From the NCBI RefSeq assembly GCF_040183065.1, contig NC_091127.1, positions 28,388,891 through 28,452,890 of the forward strand: a stretch of DNA of 64,000 nt, in the 5' to 3' direction. The stretch is from Periplaneta americana (taxonomy: Eukaryota; Arthropoda; Insecta; Blattodea; Blattidae). A program made the position numbers and the translations under genes. Within the stretch, counting starts at the first letter, position 1; each line of letters begins with the position of its first letter. The notes under the pieces are model-generated. The model was not told the DNA's origin. It saw only the letters and a list, made by a program, of their open reading frames with translations, and ran no database searches. This document shows positions 21,370-33,292 of the stretch, in pieces.

Positions 21370-22532
21370 TAAGATTTTTTGTATTGGACAGATATTGGAG
21401 AGAAAAAATGGGAGCATAAGGGTACAGTACATCAGTTATTCATAGATTTAAAAAGGCGTATGAATCGGTTAAGGGAGAGGTTTTATATAATATTCTTATT
21501 GAATTTGTTATTTCCAAGAAACTAGTTCAATTAATTAAAATGTGTCTCGATTAAACTTACAGCAGAGACCGTATAGGCCAGTTTCTATCTGATGCTTTTC
21601 TAATTCACTGCGGGCTAAAGCAAGGAGATGCACTATCACCTTTACTTTTTAACTTCGCTCTAGAATATGCCATTAGGAAAGTTCAGGATAACACACAGGG
21701 TTTGGAATTGAACGGGATACATCAGCTTCTTGTCTATGCGGACGACGTGAATATGTTAGGAGAAAATTCACAAACGATTACGGAAAACACGGAAATTCTG
21801 CTTGAAGCAAGTAAAGTGATTGGTTTGGAATCAAATCCCGAAAAGACGAAGTATTTGATTATGTCTCGTGACCAGAATGTTGTACGAAATGCAACTATAA
21901 AATTTGAAGATTTTCCTTCAAAGAGGTGGAAAAATTCAAATATCTTGGAGCAACAGTAACAAATATAAATGACAGTCGGGAGGAAATTAAATGCAATAAT
22001 AATTAAATATGGGAAATTCCTATTATTATTTGGTTGAGAAGCTTTTGTCATCTAGTCTGCTGTCAAAAAATCTGAAAGTTAGAATTTATAATACAGTTGT
22101 ATTACCAGTTGTTCTGTATGGTTGTGAAACTTGGACTTTCACTTTGAGAGAGGAACAGAGATTAAGGTTCTTAGATAAATATTTGGGACTAAAAGGGATG
22201 AAGTTACAGGAGAATGGAGAAAATTACACAACGCAGAACTGCACGCATTGTGTTCTTCACCTGATATAATTAGAAACATTACATCCAGACGTTTGAGATG
22301 GGCAGGGCATGTAGCACGTATGGGCGACTCCGGAAATGCATATAAGTTAGAGTGTTATTTGGGAGACCGTAGGGAATAAGACCTTTTGGGGAGGCCGAGA
22401 CGTAGATGGATTTGAGGGAGGTGGGATATGATAAGAGACTGGATTAATCTTGCTCAGGATAGGGACCGATGGCGGGGTTATGTGAGGGCGGCAATGAACC
22501 TCCGGGTTTCTTAAAAGCCATAAGTAAGTAAG
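21370..22532 (+). mobile_element. GTAA-tailed LINE (family P), copy 3, inside a minisatellite
   Basis: The longest 5' extent of the family here: KGTVHQLFIDFKKAYESVKG (motif A region), [41 protein letters not shown], and the C-terminal block. It ends CCATAAGTAAGTAAG. The exact 5' edge between about 21310 and 21390 is uncertain. The same minisatellite lies on both sides. Confidence 0.88.
21436..22515 (+). pseudogene. LINE family P reverse transcriptase, palm to C-terminus, broken
   Basis: Carries motif A (FIDFKKAYES), motif B ([13 protein letters not shown]) and motif C (YADD) in readable form, so it spans the palm. Breaks: a stop in CLD*TYSR at about 21553, a frameshift near 21905 ([10 protein letters not shown]), an insertion at about 21995, a deletion of about 19 bases at 22169 in the VFENKVL segment, and short deletions in the GRPRRRW block near 22400. 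Not functional. Confidence 0.85.
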
Positions 22533-23180
22533 GTCTGTGTTCCTTGTTTTCTGTTGTTACTGCAGCAATGTGTTCATAATTTAGTGTTTTATTTTTCTGC
22601 ATGGGTAGATTAATTTTTTTTATTACTCTGCAGGCTTGTGTTCCCCGTTTTGTGTTTGCCCTGTAAGATTATGTTCCTTATTTTGTGTTTCTTTTTTATG
22701 TTCTGCAGGCTTCAGTTCCTTGTTTTGAGTTTGAACTACAAGATTGTATTCCTTGTTTAATTGTTGTCCTGCAGACTTGTGTTTCTTTCTTTGTTTACCC
22801 TGAAGGCTTATACTTCGTCCTTTGTGTTAATCCTACAGGTTTATTTTTCTTCTTTTGTGTTTGCCATGCAGATTTATGTTTGACGTTTTTTGTTTCCTCT
22901 ATAACATTATGTCCCTTGCTTTGTGTTAGCCCTACAGTGTTTAGTTCCTTTTATGTCCATCCTGCAAGCTTTTGTTCCTTTTTTTTACGTTAGACCTACA
23001 GGATTGTGTTCCTTGTTTTGGTTTGTCCTGCAGGCGTGTGTTAACTTTTTTTGTGTTTGTCTTGCAGACTTGTGTTTCTTGTTTGGTTTTTGTCTAGCAG
23101 GTCTTTTGTTTTTCCTATCAGGGTGCGGGTATGTGCTATTTGTGGACTATATTCCCTGCCTTGTGTTTAGCCTTTATTTT
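22533..23180. repeat. GTGTTTGTCCTGCAGG-type minisatellite, right block
   Basis: About 15 degenerate units of 35-45 bp, each with a T-rich tract followed by CTGCAGGCTTGTGTTCC. Frames across it are long because the units lack stops in two registers, giving Phe/Cys-rich peptides with no family resemblance. Confidence 0.85.
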
Positions 23181-23460
23181 GAACATTATCCTTCCACCGT
23201 GCTCACAGTTTGGATGGAATTTTTGGAGTGTGGGAACTATGATCCAACACCTTCTAGATCTTTTGTGCTAACCCTCAAGCTAGGCTTATTCCCAAACCCA
23301 CACCAGCTGACTACACTAAGGTTCGCTGCGTATCCAGGTTTCGAGCAAGCAATTTCCTTCGTCCCTAGGCCAGCCCCCTCCTTGCGTCGCCAGCCGATGT
23401 TCGGAGTATGCTATGAACTTAAAAAATATTGATGGAATTACGTATGTAGATGCCTAATGT
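23181..23460. other. GC-richer segment, probable repeat of unknown class
   Basis: Contains CACACCAGCTGACTACACTA and CCAGCCCCCTCCTTGCGTCG. The composition differs from its surroundings. I could not assign it. Confidence 0.35.
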
Positions 23461-23504
23461 GGGGAATCCAGAGAACCACAAGTATCACTTCGTATTATAA
23501 AAGT

Positions 23505-23590
23505 TCCAGGCCTGCCCGGGCTCGAACCCGGACTAACCGTGTGATAGACTGAAGGTCTGACCACTTAACCACCGCAGATGTTCACCGTTA
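23505..23590 (-). mobile_element. tRNA-like SINE head
   Basis: On the minus strand: TGGTTAAGTGGTCAGACCTT (A box region), then CCGGGTTCGAGCCCGGGC (B box within a strong T-stem). It is likely the head of a SINE whose body lies to the left. It lacks a proper acceptor stem, so I do not call a tRNA gene. Confidence 0.6.
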
Positions 23591-24062
23591 CTTCTGATTG
23601 CCTGAGTGGTGAGGACAGGATGAACCAAGGTCTCAGTTTTTGAAAACTAATGATGAGGTTTATGACAAGAAGGAAGGAAAAAAAATTGTTTCAGTATTCT
23701 TGAATTGCCTTTGCTTTTGATCGGCGCATTTTGCTTTCATGTTCTCTTGTGGACTTCCCCTCCCCACCCCGGAATGTTAAGTCCTTGTCTGACTTCCTCG
23801 TTGTGTTCTAGAGTTATTCTCACATTCTATTGTAATTTAAACCCCTTCTTGAAAATTTAATTTCGTTTGATTCATGAACACTTGTATTGTATGTGCTGTA
23901 TTTAATTTAATACGCTATTTTCAGGCACTTACAAATAATGGAAAAGCGAACATATTTCGGGAATTAAAAATACATCCGCTATGGAGAATTGCCACTATTA
24001 AGAAAACCAGTAAGAATTAACATATTCGGAATTCTACCAATGCATTACATGTATAAATATTG

Positions 24063-24290
24063 TGAGATATAATCATCATCATCATCATCATCAGCAGCAG
24101 CAGAAGCAGCAGCAGCATCATGGATTAAGCCTTATAAGGCTCGTTCCGGTCTCACTTTTTTAGCACTGTTGACCCCGTCTTGTTTTCGGTCTACCAACAG
24201 TTCTTCTACCTATTGGGCTATAGTTCATCATCAGTTTTGGTATGCGATCTGCTTTCATTCTTTGTATATGTTGTTTCCAACCAAATTCAA
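24063..24290 (-). pseudogene. RTE-like LINE 3' fragment with trinucleotide tail
   Basis: Minus-strand frame: KQHIQRMKADRIPKLMMNYS, then GRRTVGRPKTRRGQQC and stop. RM..RIPK and GRR..GRPK..R are C-terminal landmarks of RTE-type LINEs. The tail at 24063-24120 is GAT/GCT trinucleotides. A short 5'-truncated insertion. Confidence 0.7.
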
Positions 24291-24610
24291 ATTCAAATTC
24301 AAATTTATTTACAATTTACATTTGAATTGAATACATATGAATAGATACCCGAAATGAGCATATGCTCGTGCTCGGGTACAGTCCAGTAGTCTACATAAAT
24401 TTTACAGGGTTCAAATAATAATGCTGATGATATAAATAACAATAATAATAATAATAATAATAATAGTGATAATAATAATAATAATAATAATAATAATAGT
24501 GATAATAATAATAGTGATAATAGTGATAGAACAAAAATATTTACAGTAATAAAATAAATACTAAGACGGATAAAATAAAATATAAAACCACAAGCGAGAG
24601 TTAACACAAC
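24283..24610 (-). repeat. LINE-like 3' UTR fragment with AAT repeats
   Basis: AAATTCAAATTCAAATT units at 24285-24308 and a GCTCGGGTACAGTCC block are followed by (AAT)n at 24440-24535. This looks like a LINE 3' UTR with tail, but no coding part is left. Confidence 0.45.
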
Positions 24611-25289
24611 TTAAATAAGCATATAATAACCGGAAAAAATGCCAAACTCGAAAATCAACAGAAAAGTTCGTTGTATCGCAGACGACAGCAACCGCCGTAT
24701 TGACATTGTGTTGTGCATTAATGGTAGTAGTGGGGAGCTGAAAGTCTACGTAACTGCCGTTCTCTTCTAATCTTCTCGTAAAATCATGGGAAGTTAATGC
24801 TGAAAAAACAAAATGTCTACGAGTCAAACTGTTCATTATTACCAGGATAACTACAAATAATACTGAAATATATTAATCGAGTTACAGTTATAGATCTCTC
24901 CTTTTGTGCAAGAGGTATCATATCAAAATATTTTATGAATGGCGGGGAAAATATAAATTTCAAAAACTTTCTAGTGACAAGATATAGTGACAAGTACAAT
25001 CAAGTGTATCTGTGGCGATGCTAAGAAAATTATTTATTGGAGATATACACTGTTATTAATTAAGAAAATGATCTATTTATATTTATTACATTGTTTTATC
25101 TTATAGGGTACATGCATCAGATAAATACAATAAAAATAAGTACCATATAATGCTAGTAACACTTAAAAAAATTATAATAAAAATGTTCAAATATCATACA
25201 AACATTTTCACTTTATTTTTAAACTTAAGAATGTGTAAATTGCTTAGGTCTGGATTATTTTTCAATACTGAATTTAACCGTTTCTACTA

Positions 25290-25505
25290 TATTGTTTTAT
25301 TCTGTCTATTAATTTAAAAATGCTTAGTTCCCTCCTTATATCTTCACTTCTTTCCCTATCCAGTAAGGTGTAACCTGCTACAGATCTCAGAAATTTCATC
25401 TCAGCTGCTTCTATTCTTTCTTCTTCTTTTTAGACTCATAAAGCAACAATGGCACTGCCATTACATTATAAAATTTAGTTTTCGTTTGTGATATACCGTA
25501 AAATT
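25290..25505 (-). pseudogene. RTE-like LINE C-terminal fragment
   Basis: Minus-strand translation: KFYNVMAVPLLLYES, KKKERIEAAEMKFLRSVAGY and RSEDIRRELSIFKLIDRI. The MAVP.LLYGSE..., RRIEAAEMRFLRSVAGY and EDIR.EL landmarks belong to a common insect RTE/craTA-like LINE (family knowledge). A deletion removes the TW..TKKQ stretch. Confidence 0.75.
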
Positions 25506-26163
25506 CTAATTTCTTAAATTATTAAAATATTTTCATTATTGTTAATTATTTGAAATATAAGAATATAGACATTTATGCTTCTTAACTGAATTTAGAGAGC
25601 GTACTGACAAATTTCAAAGTGAATTCAATAAGGGACATTCAAATATATATTTTATGATTTGTAAATAACTTTTTTATCATGTTAGAAATGTTTGAATTGA
25701 TGTTCCAATATACACTTCTGTAGGCCTACCACAAATAAATCTGGATCGTACTTATGATACTAAAGTTACAGTGTAAGATATCGTAAGAATTGTGACATAA
25801 AGAGATTTGAATGCTTCTCCTTTATGATGAGTCTCCCAAGTAATAATTTGAATAAAATAAGTAGATAATAAAATTTAAAAATATTAAATGTATGTATTTT
25901 TAATATTTAGGAGTTCGTCTTCACCTTCATTATCAAAACTAACATCCATTAAGCGGTATCTTCATCTCATGGGACGAAATACGTATTTTCCATTCCTTGA
26001 AACTGTAGTTTCAGCTTCTTCTTTTTTTGTGTAATTCTATCTTCACACATTCTCACTAAGTGGTCGTGACATTCTTGTTTATATTTGCTTACTAATACTT
26101 GTGTAATGCATGTGATATTCAGTTGGTTTGTTATATGTGTATTTATTTTATGATCTGTTAATG

Positions 26164-27459
26164 CAGGGACCGTCAAGTGACTACACTCTCGTGCGTACGT
26201 ACAAACCCTCAAGCCCTGACGTACGGCTGCGGGCAAGGGTAGCTGCTTCCACAGTGGCGGAGCTAAGAACTTGTATGTGAACCAAATTTGTGATAAGAAT
26301 GTAAATTAATTTCAGCTTTTAATTGAAGCACGCTTTCACTGTTAATTGCACTATACTGAAAAACAGTACTCTAAACAATTTTGTACAGTTAACTATATAC
26401 GAAACAAATTTTTGCATGTTTGCACAATAATGAAGCAAAACAAAATATACACTTTTATACAGATTAATATACTGTTTGTCTTCTTCTCATTGCTATACAA
26501 TTCAATTAACAAAATAAAACAACAGTACAAACGTTGTCATTCAAATACAATTCTCTAATAATAGTACTTTTTCTTAAACATCAGAGATCCGCTGCGATTT
26601 TTGCAGTTTTCTGTTAGTAAGCAGCTATTTAATTCTCGGAGCTATTGTTTTAGTACCAGCCAATCGCAAACATGCTTTCAATTGTTCATCACTTAGTTGT
26701 TTCTGTGACGTGACTTTGTAAACTTCATTAAACAAAACAGTGTTTCGCATACGTAGGTTGTCCCGAACATTTACAACGTTGTTGCAGCAAGATTGTACTA
26801 TTTAGGAAACCTTTCTCGTGGAAAACAAGTATAGAAATGGTTAATACTTTTTGTTTTGATACTTATCCTTTAGCTCAATATCGCTTTGTAAATCAAGTAT
26901 TTCTAATTGTAGTTCAGCAGGAATATCCAGGACACTCACTGAAAAAGATATTGCAAATATCTTAAATTGTTGTTCAAGATCTCTAATATCCTCAAATCTA
27001 CGTTCGAAACTTCGCACAATTGTTGCATTATTCTTATATATTCTTTCATGTCCAAGGCTTCTAACAGGTTTCCCATGTACATCCATAAATAAGGCAGTTT
27101 CATTTCTAAGTGCGAGAAAACGTTCCAGAATTTTTCGACTTCGCCACCTTACCTCGGTATGGTAGAGTAAATCCCCATACTGTTAATACCATCAAGCAGT
27201 GCCCTGAAGTCCCTGTGATTGAGTCCTTTAGACCTTATGAAATTAATTGTTCGCATAACAACATCCATTACATTGCTAAGGTTCATGTTTTTAGCACATA
27301 AATATTCCTGGTGCAAAATGCAGTGCACCGGTGCCCCCAAGCGACCTCGATAGGTTCCACCACTGATAGACTGCAGTGTACAAGTGTACTGCCCGCAGTG
27401 GAAGCTGTAAGCAGGCCTGTACGCCCTCTCGCGATCTTGACTCGACTTGGCGGAGCCTG
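26164..27459 (-). mobile_element. hAT transposon with perfect 8-bp target duplication
   Basis: Flanked by TGTTAATG at 26156-26163 and 27460-27467. The ends CAGGGACCGTCAAGT and the inverted partner of CAGGCTCCGCCAAGT match at 12 of 15 positions. The 8-bp TSD and CAGG start are hAT hallmarks. The minus strand encodes a broken GTF2IRD2-like hAT transposase. Length 1296 bp against about 3 kb for an intact element, so it is a deletion derivative. Confidence 0.92.
26600..27370 (-). pseudogene. GTF2IRD2/ZBED-like hAT transposase remnant
   Basis: Minus-strand pieces in order: APVHCILHQEYLCAKNM, VMRTINFIRSKGLNHRDFRA (27250 region), MDVHGKPVRSLG-like block, FSVSVLDIPAELQLEILDLQ (26900 region) and NLRMRNTVLFNEVYKVTSQK (26720 region). 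CIxHQExLC.K...NFIR..GLNHR.F and PxxLQLExxDLQ are landmarks of the domesticable hAT group that includes vertebrate GTF2IRD2. Stops and frameshifts separate the pieces and the N-terminal zinc finger is missing. Confidence 0.82.
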
Positions 27460-27467
27460 TGTTAATG

Positions 27468-27852
27468 AGTAATAAATTCATCGTAAAGGACAAGGCGAGT
27501 AGCTACCATTCTTAAATGCCAAAAAGCCAATATCTGTAAAAGATAGACAACACAAACCTGTATGCAACTGAAGAGTAATTAAAGAGCTTTGTATCTATGT
27601 AATTTATTTTATGCCATAATAAATATTTTACACAATCTTTCATAATTACTGAAAACATACAATTTTCGCTCACTGATCATCTCCAATCGTTTGCCATGTA
27701 CAAAGTACAAAAGTTTAATCTATTCATGTTGCGAATAAAACACGTAAATAAGCACGAGGCTATCAGATCTGTAGGCCTAATTCAGATTTTGGCTAGCTTT
27801 TTCGGTTTAAGAGTTTTGGTACGATTTGTTAATAAACCTTTGCTGTATTAAA
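27468..27852. other. Spacer, no gene recognised
   Basis: Nothing supportable. Confidence 0.5.
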
Positions 27853-28106
27853 GAAGAACTCCACCGCTGTGAAGTAATGGTTAGCCTTGTGAAATGAGCG
27901 AGTCCGGGTTCAAATCCAGGATGGGACAAGTTCCCTGATTGAGGTTTTTCCTGAGTTTTCCCTCAAACTATTAAGAGCAAATGCTTGGTAACTTTCGGCG
28001 CTGGATCCTGGACTCATTTCACTGGCATTATCACCTTCATCTCATTCAAACGCTTATAACCATAGCAGTTGAAAAAGCGTCGTAAAATAACCAATGAAAA
28101 AAATTG
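27853..28106 (+). mobile_element. tRNA-derived SINE, family A, copy 3
   Basis: Head TGAAGTAATGGTTAGCC with a degraded B box GGGTTCAAATCC, body with TTGAGGTTTTTCC and CTTTCGGCGCTGGATCC, and tail GCGTCGTAAAATAACC plus A run. Diverged from the other copies, so older. Confidence 0.88.
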
Positions 28107-28214
28107 AATACCGTTATGTTGTCCGCTATGATGTCGGTAAGATATGTCTGCACGTAGCAAGTGTCGAATAGCCTATACTATGCACGAATATATGCAATAA
28201 TCAATACAATTAAA

Positions 28215-28218
28215 AAAA

Positions 28219-28246
<28 letters not shown>
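28215..28246. repeat. (AT)n microsatellite
   Basis: About 14 AT units followed by ATACATAC. Confidence 0.95.
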
Positions 28247-28249
<3 letters not shown>

Positions 28250-29633
28250 CATATACAAACACATTATATAACATTATCCAAAGGTAACTTGGTAAGCCGA
28301 TATTCAATTCATTTTTTTAATGAATTAAGCCTATACATTGTTATTTCATTCACTAAAATAATCCGCAAAATGTAGGGGAAATCTCTAGATTTAAAGCAAT
28401 ATTATGAATGTATATTATGGCACCACTTTTATGAATTTTAGATATTGTAATAGCAATATATTTATTCCACAATGCGTTAAACAAACAAATTTGTCGAATA
28501 ACAAAGGAGTAAAGTAGGCTAGTTGAAAACATAAAAATGCAGGTCCTAGTGGTAGCATGTGTGACGGTATTAATATACTCAATTTTTTTTTTTTTGAGCA
28601 AGTAAATAAATGTTATTGTAAACGTAATAGTAATATGCGTTACAAGAGCGGTATGTTGAAGTTCTCATGTTCTAGGAAAAGTTTGTAAAAGCGAAACGTA
28701 GTTGAGCTTTTTTAATTTCCGAGAATTGAAAGAAAACATACCGCTCGTGTATCGTACATTATTTTGTGCAAAGATCATTTATTACATACCTGAAAGAGGA
28801 ATTTCTAATTAGTTGCAATGAAATCTCCGTCTTGGTTTCTGTTCAATGACGGCAAATTTGTAAAACAAAAATATCTATCTTCAACATTGTTGCTTTAAAT
28901 TTTTTCTGGGTTTACTATACTCCAGCAGACCGTGATATACGTCTGTATTTTTTCCCCCAGTCTACAAATGCGAACTTAAAACAAACGGTAAAGTTATGTA
29001 ATGATTTATTTTTTATTTTAATATTTTAACAATATTATTTATATAACATATTGCAGTAATAACATCGGCATCTGGAATCTTGTTGATTTTTTCACGGCTT
29101 CCTTAATGTTACTTTCATCACGAATGCAGTAACTTTAGTGGAGTTGTAGAGTTTACTTAATTTTTGCAAATATTTAAAAACAATAATTAACAGTGCAATT
29201 TAGGTGAAATTGCAGTGGTAAGTTTCCAATTTATAATTATTACTATATTGAACGTCTCTAAAAATAACATGTCAAAAGCCTAAATCAGTAAAATCAATAT
29301 GTCACTTAAGCGGTAAGAAGAGGGAAATTGTTATGTGTGTTAGGTTGGGAATACTGAATGTGGAATTTTAGACTTACCGCGGATTGGTTTTGTGCGGAAA
29401 CCAAGCAAATATGCACAATCTCACACAAACTATTTTTCAATCTGTAATAGGCATGTGCATACTTCTACTATTTTGTCGGTAATTATATATTATAATGTGA
29501 CTTTAATAATGAAATAGTGTTCGTTTGTTAGTATTTGCATAGTCGTAGTAATTTTGGTTTGACTTAAATTGTTATCATTCTATAATTTTTCAAGTTTGTG
29601 GGTTTGTTTCTCAAACTCTTGAAACTAGAAGTA
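28247..29633. other. AT-rich spacer with a small inverted repeat
   Basis: AGAGCGGTATGTT at about 28647 and AACATACCGCTCG at about 28736 are inverted and 80-90 bp apart, a possible small foldback. No coding recognised in the rest. Confidence 0.5.
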
Positions 29634-30604
29634 CAGGGACATCATTTTATTTTTACTTGCATTTTTATTGTACCTGCATTTCTGAATGTACTTCATTCCC
29701 ACCCCTTCACTAATGTCCTTGCTCCCGTCAGACGCACAAACTTACGGCCGCTGTTGCATTCGAAGTCTTCAAGCAGTGAAGTAAACACTACAGTGTATAG
29801 TGTGTTTCATAAATATGATTGCGTTTTCTATAGAAGAAAGAACCTATATTAATAATATCGTACTAAAAATTATATTGAAGAAACGATAAATTCAATTTCA
29901 GAGAATATGCTTCAAAATGTTTTTAATAATATGCGTAAAGAATTGAAGCCTGCATTGTAATGAACGGCAACCATTTTCAGCAACTTGTTTAAAAATTCAG
30001 ATTAGCTTATTTTGAATTGAGGTGGCTAGAAGCAAAGGAATGCTAGTGACATTTGTAATAACATGAGTTAAGTGCATCCAGTGTAAGCTAAAGTATCTAA
30101 AATTTTAGTGGCAAAGGGATATTTTAATCGCATCACACATTAAAATTTAAATACAAATTTCACCGGTTTTACGAAAGCTTAAATATTCAATCCCCATTTT
30201 CTCAAAAGTAACTTAAGTGCACTTACAGCCCTTTACTTATGAGCCCCTCAATTTAAATGCACTCTCTATATTGTATGTTAACATCAATAATTAATATGCT
30301 AAATAAAGTAGACATTACATAACGAACATAGCCGCCTGAAAAGTTGAGTTAAAAAAAATGTTACTACTCTACTGTATTTTGATAAATTTCGTAAAAGTGA
30401 TGATCAAACTGAAAATCGTAATATCGTATTTCCCTACAACATAAATGGATACACTACCTTTCTCTCCTCCTATACATAGTAAAATGATTTGTTTACATAT
30501 TGCACTAGTAACATCAATCTCCTGTAATGGAAGGGGGCAACAGTGTTTCCGAGTATAGCCAGGTTAATGTTAAAAATGTTGGTAAAAATAAAGTGATGTC
30601 CCTG
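29634..30604. mobile_element. Non-autonomous TA-flanked DNA transposon, copy 2 (inverted relative to copy 1)
   Basis: Ends CAGGGACATCATTTTATTTT and AAAATAAAGTGATGTCCCTG, flanked by TA at 29632-29633 and 30605-30606. The body matches 6621-7599 in the opposite orientation over its full length. At about 29815-29960 the plus strand gives KNYIEETINSISENMLQNVF and NNMRKELKPAL, which resembles the C-terminal helix of IS630/mariner-type transposases. Confidence 0.87.
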
Positions 30605-30794
30605 TATAACACCTCGTTCAAAAACACACTCGAACAATAATAATGTACTTATCCCACTAGTTACATAAATATCTATTTCAGTATTTATTTATTACGCTGT
30701 TTTATTGTCGTGTATAAACTTATCACAAAATATACATCGTATAAAGTTTGGCATGAGTTTGAAAAACTTGGGAAATATTACTGAGAGTAAACCT

Positions 30795-31045
30795 TTTTGG
30801 GGCCACCGATGTAGTTTGGTCAGCTGAGGCGCTTGCCTGTCGATACGGAGTTGCGCTGGGGCGTGAGTTCGATTCTCGCTTGATTGGATTTCTTCCGAGG
30901 TTTTTCTCAATCGTAAAGCGAATATAAAGTAATCTATGGCGAATCTTCGGCCTCATCTCACCAAATACCATCTATCACCAGTCCCATCGACGCTAAATAA
31001 CGTAGTAGTTGATGCTGCGTCGTTAAATAACCAAGTAAAAAAAGA
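30795..31045 (+). mobile_element. tRNA-derived SINE, family B, plus copy
   Basis: Head GTAGTTTGGTCAGCTGAGGC and GTGAGTTCGATTCTCGC (B box), then CGGCCTCATCTCACCAAAT, CGACGCTAAATAAC, tail GCTGCGTCGTTAAATAACC and an A run. ACCTTTT flanks it at about 30789 and 31046, a possible target duplication. Confidence 0.85.
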
Positions 31046-31052
31046 CCTTTTG

Positions 31053-31874
31053 AAAAGGCTATGGAAATATTACTGAGGTAGAATTCAAAGCTATTATAAC
31101 AGTTGCTTTCAAACTTATGCCGGCAGGTATTTAATTACAGAAGAAAATGTAGCATCACTCTGTTCTCCCTCCCCTCTGTACTGATCTGAGGATAGATACA
31201 AAAATTACCGTTATTCTATACAATAGACATATTTGGTTTATTGTAGCCATAGACTCCGTAATTACTACCTTCATTCCGCAAAAACAGTGAAGTCCAAATT
31301 ATGAAAATTCCTTACAATTTCTAGAAATAAAGTCCTGGACAATTTTATTCTTCCGAGTAATGAAAGTCCGCTGCGTTTCCATAGAAACGACGGAAGTGTT
31401 TATTAAAGCCATAATCGTCTGAGTTACATGGGATCATGTTAATTACGGCGATTCACCTGTCAACCAAATGCCAATTTCAGGTTTGTTTGAGCAAAGTGAA
31501 GACTAAGTCATCAATTAGAACGGCGTATCTTAGGTCCACTTTCCACGTAACCGCCCCGAGACAAAACCTCATGACGTCACGACCTTTACAGTTGTCAGCT
31601 CGGGAGACTGAGATCTGCTGCAAATCGTGACGGAATAACTAAAGTGTCAAATGGAAAGGAATGCAACTCTCATATCGGTAAATGCGTGATTTAATTCGTC
31701 TATCTATTGTGTATTTCTCTGTGCATCTATTTGTATGTCTGTCTCTAACAGTTTCTTTCTAAATATGTTCGTCTTTGTCTGTTTGTCAGTCTACATGTCT
31801 GTATGTTCATCTGTATAGTCTACTTACCTGTCCATGCTTCAGATTTTTTTGTGTTTTTTTTTTCTATCATATTA
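31053..31874. other. Spacer, no gene recognised
   Basis: Less AT-rich between 31380 and 31640. Open frames are short and show no family resemblance. Candidate unique host DNA. Confidence 0.4.
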
Positions 31875-31997
31875 TCTATAATAATAATAAATCTGTAGCC
31901 AAAATTTTTCTGGTAATTTTCGATTTTCCAAAAATAATTTGTGTTAACATGTATAATTAACCATCCTGAAACCGAAAATCACTTTTTTTTTAATTTT

Positions 31998-32036
<39 letters not shown>

Positions 32037-32869
32037 TACCTTTTCACGCTATAATGGCTGAACCGATTTATATGAAAATTGGAATATAAATTAAGTTCGT
32101 TGTATCTTAGATTTTAGGCTATAGGCCTATGGCATTCAAAATACTTCATTTAAAAGGGGGGTTATAAGGGGGCCTGAATTAAATCGAAATATCTCCCTTG
32201 TTATTAATTTTCATGAAAAATGTTACGTAACAAACGTTTCTTTAAAAATAATTTCCGATAAGTTTTATTCTATACAAAATTTTGATGCGACTGATATTTA
32301 ATGAGATAAATGAGTTTTAAAATTACAATAACAACGCCATTTAAGGCGCTGTACTGAAATAAAAACAAATGACTTAGTCTACAAGGGGCATTGGACAACA
32401 ACAATTGAAAGCTATGAAACATAGCCTACAGAGAATGTTTCTGTGTTTGTATGCAGTAATATGGGAAGCTAATTAATTGTTTAATTATTATTTCACCATT
32501 GGAAAGTGTAGTTTCTCTAGATGGACATAATTCTACAATGTTATTACAGTAACTTCTGAAACATATAGCAAGTAATATAAAGTATACACATTAAAACTAA
32601 ATGATATGTCAATCTTCATTAAACTATGGTTGCATGTAATAACAATTAAGAAACATGTTAAAGGAATTGTCATTGCACCAAATGATTGCTCTCTGGACCA
32701 AAAATACCTCATTTTAATTATTTAAATACAATTTAAATTAAGTAAAATATTAAACGATTTATCCTTCTATCAAACACGAATTTTCCCTGGATCGAACGTC
32801 CTATTTTAATTATGTAATTACTTTATATTTATTTCTAACAGGTGCAGCGGAGCGGACGGGTACGGCTAG
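31875..32869 (+). mobile_element. Non-autonomous Helitron, copy 3
   Basis: Begins TCTATAATAATAATAAATCT after an A and ends GGTACGGCTAG before a T. A CTGT microsatellite (about 8 units) lies at 32000-32035. The internal subtype is the one shared with 13912-15189. No coding capacity. Confidence 0.8.
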
Positions 32870-33290
32870 TTTTTAATAAATTATTGGAAACTGACTATGT
32901 GCATCTCTCTGTGATTCTCTGTGAAAATTATATTTGCACATAATGATTTTCATAAAATTTGGTACACATCTGATTTGCATAAACTACTTCAGCTAATCAA
33001 CAATTATTCTGTACAAAAAGGAATGAAAGCAGACAAATTCTGTTAGAAAATGGGTATGAAAAATTTCTTTGGCTTCCAGAAATCTATTGTCTTTGTTTTT
33101 TAATAGATTTGAGGGCAGTTTTGTTGAAGATTTTTGGTCCAATCTTATGTTATCGTACGGAAAACTCGTCCAGAAGGACATTTCATCCAATTCATTCATT
33201 CATAGTATTCTGAAAAGGGCAGGTCATTCACTGCAAACCCAGCATTCTCAAATCTTTCCTATTTTCTGCCCTCCTCTTTTTCTCCTCTTA
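32870..33290. other. Spacer, no gene recognised
   Basis: No supportable feature. Confidence 0.4.
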
Positions 33291-33292
33291 TG

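Noticed and set aside
22685-23432. Phe/Cys-rich 102- and 169-residue open frames
   Set aside because: They follow the minisatellite units and run into unrelated sequence; no signal peptide or domain.
25967-26236. 89-residue minus-strand frame
   Set aside because: It crosses the left end and target duplication of the hAT element at 26164, so it is a chance fusion.
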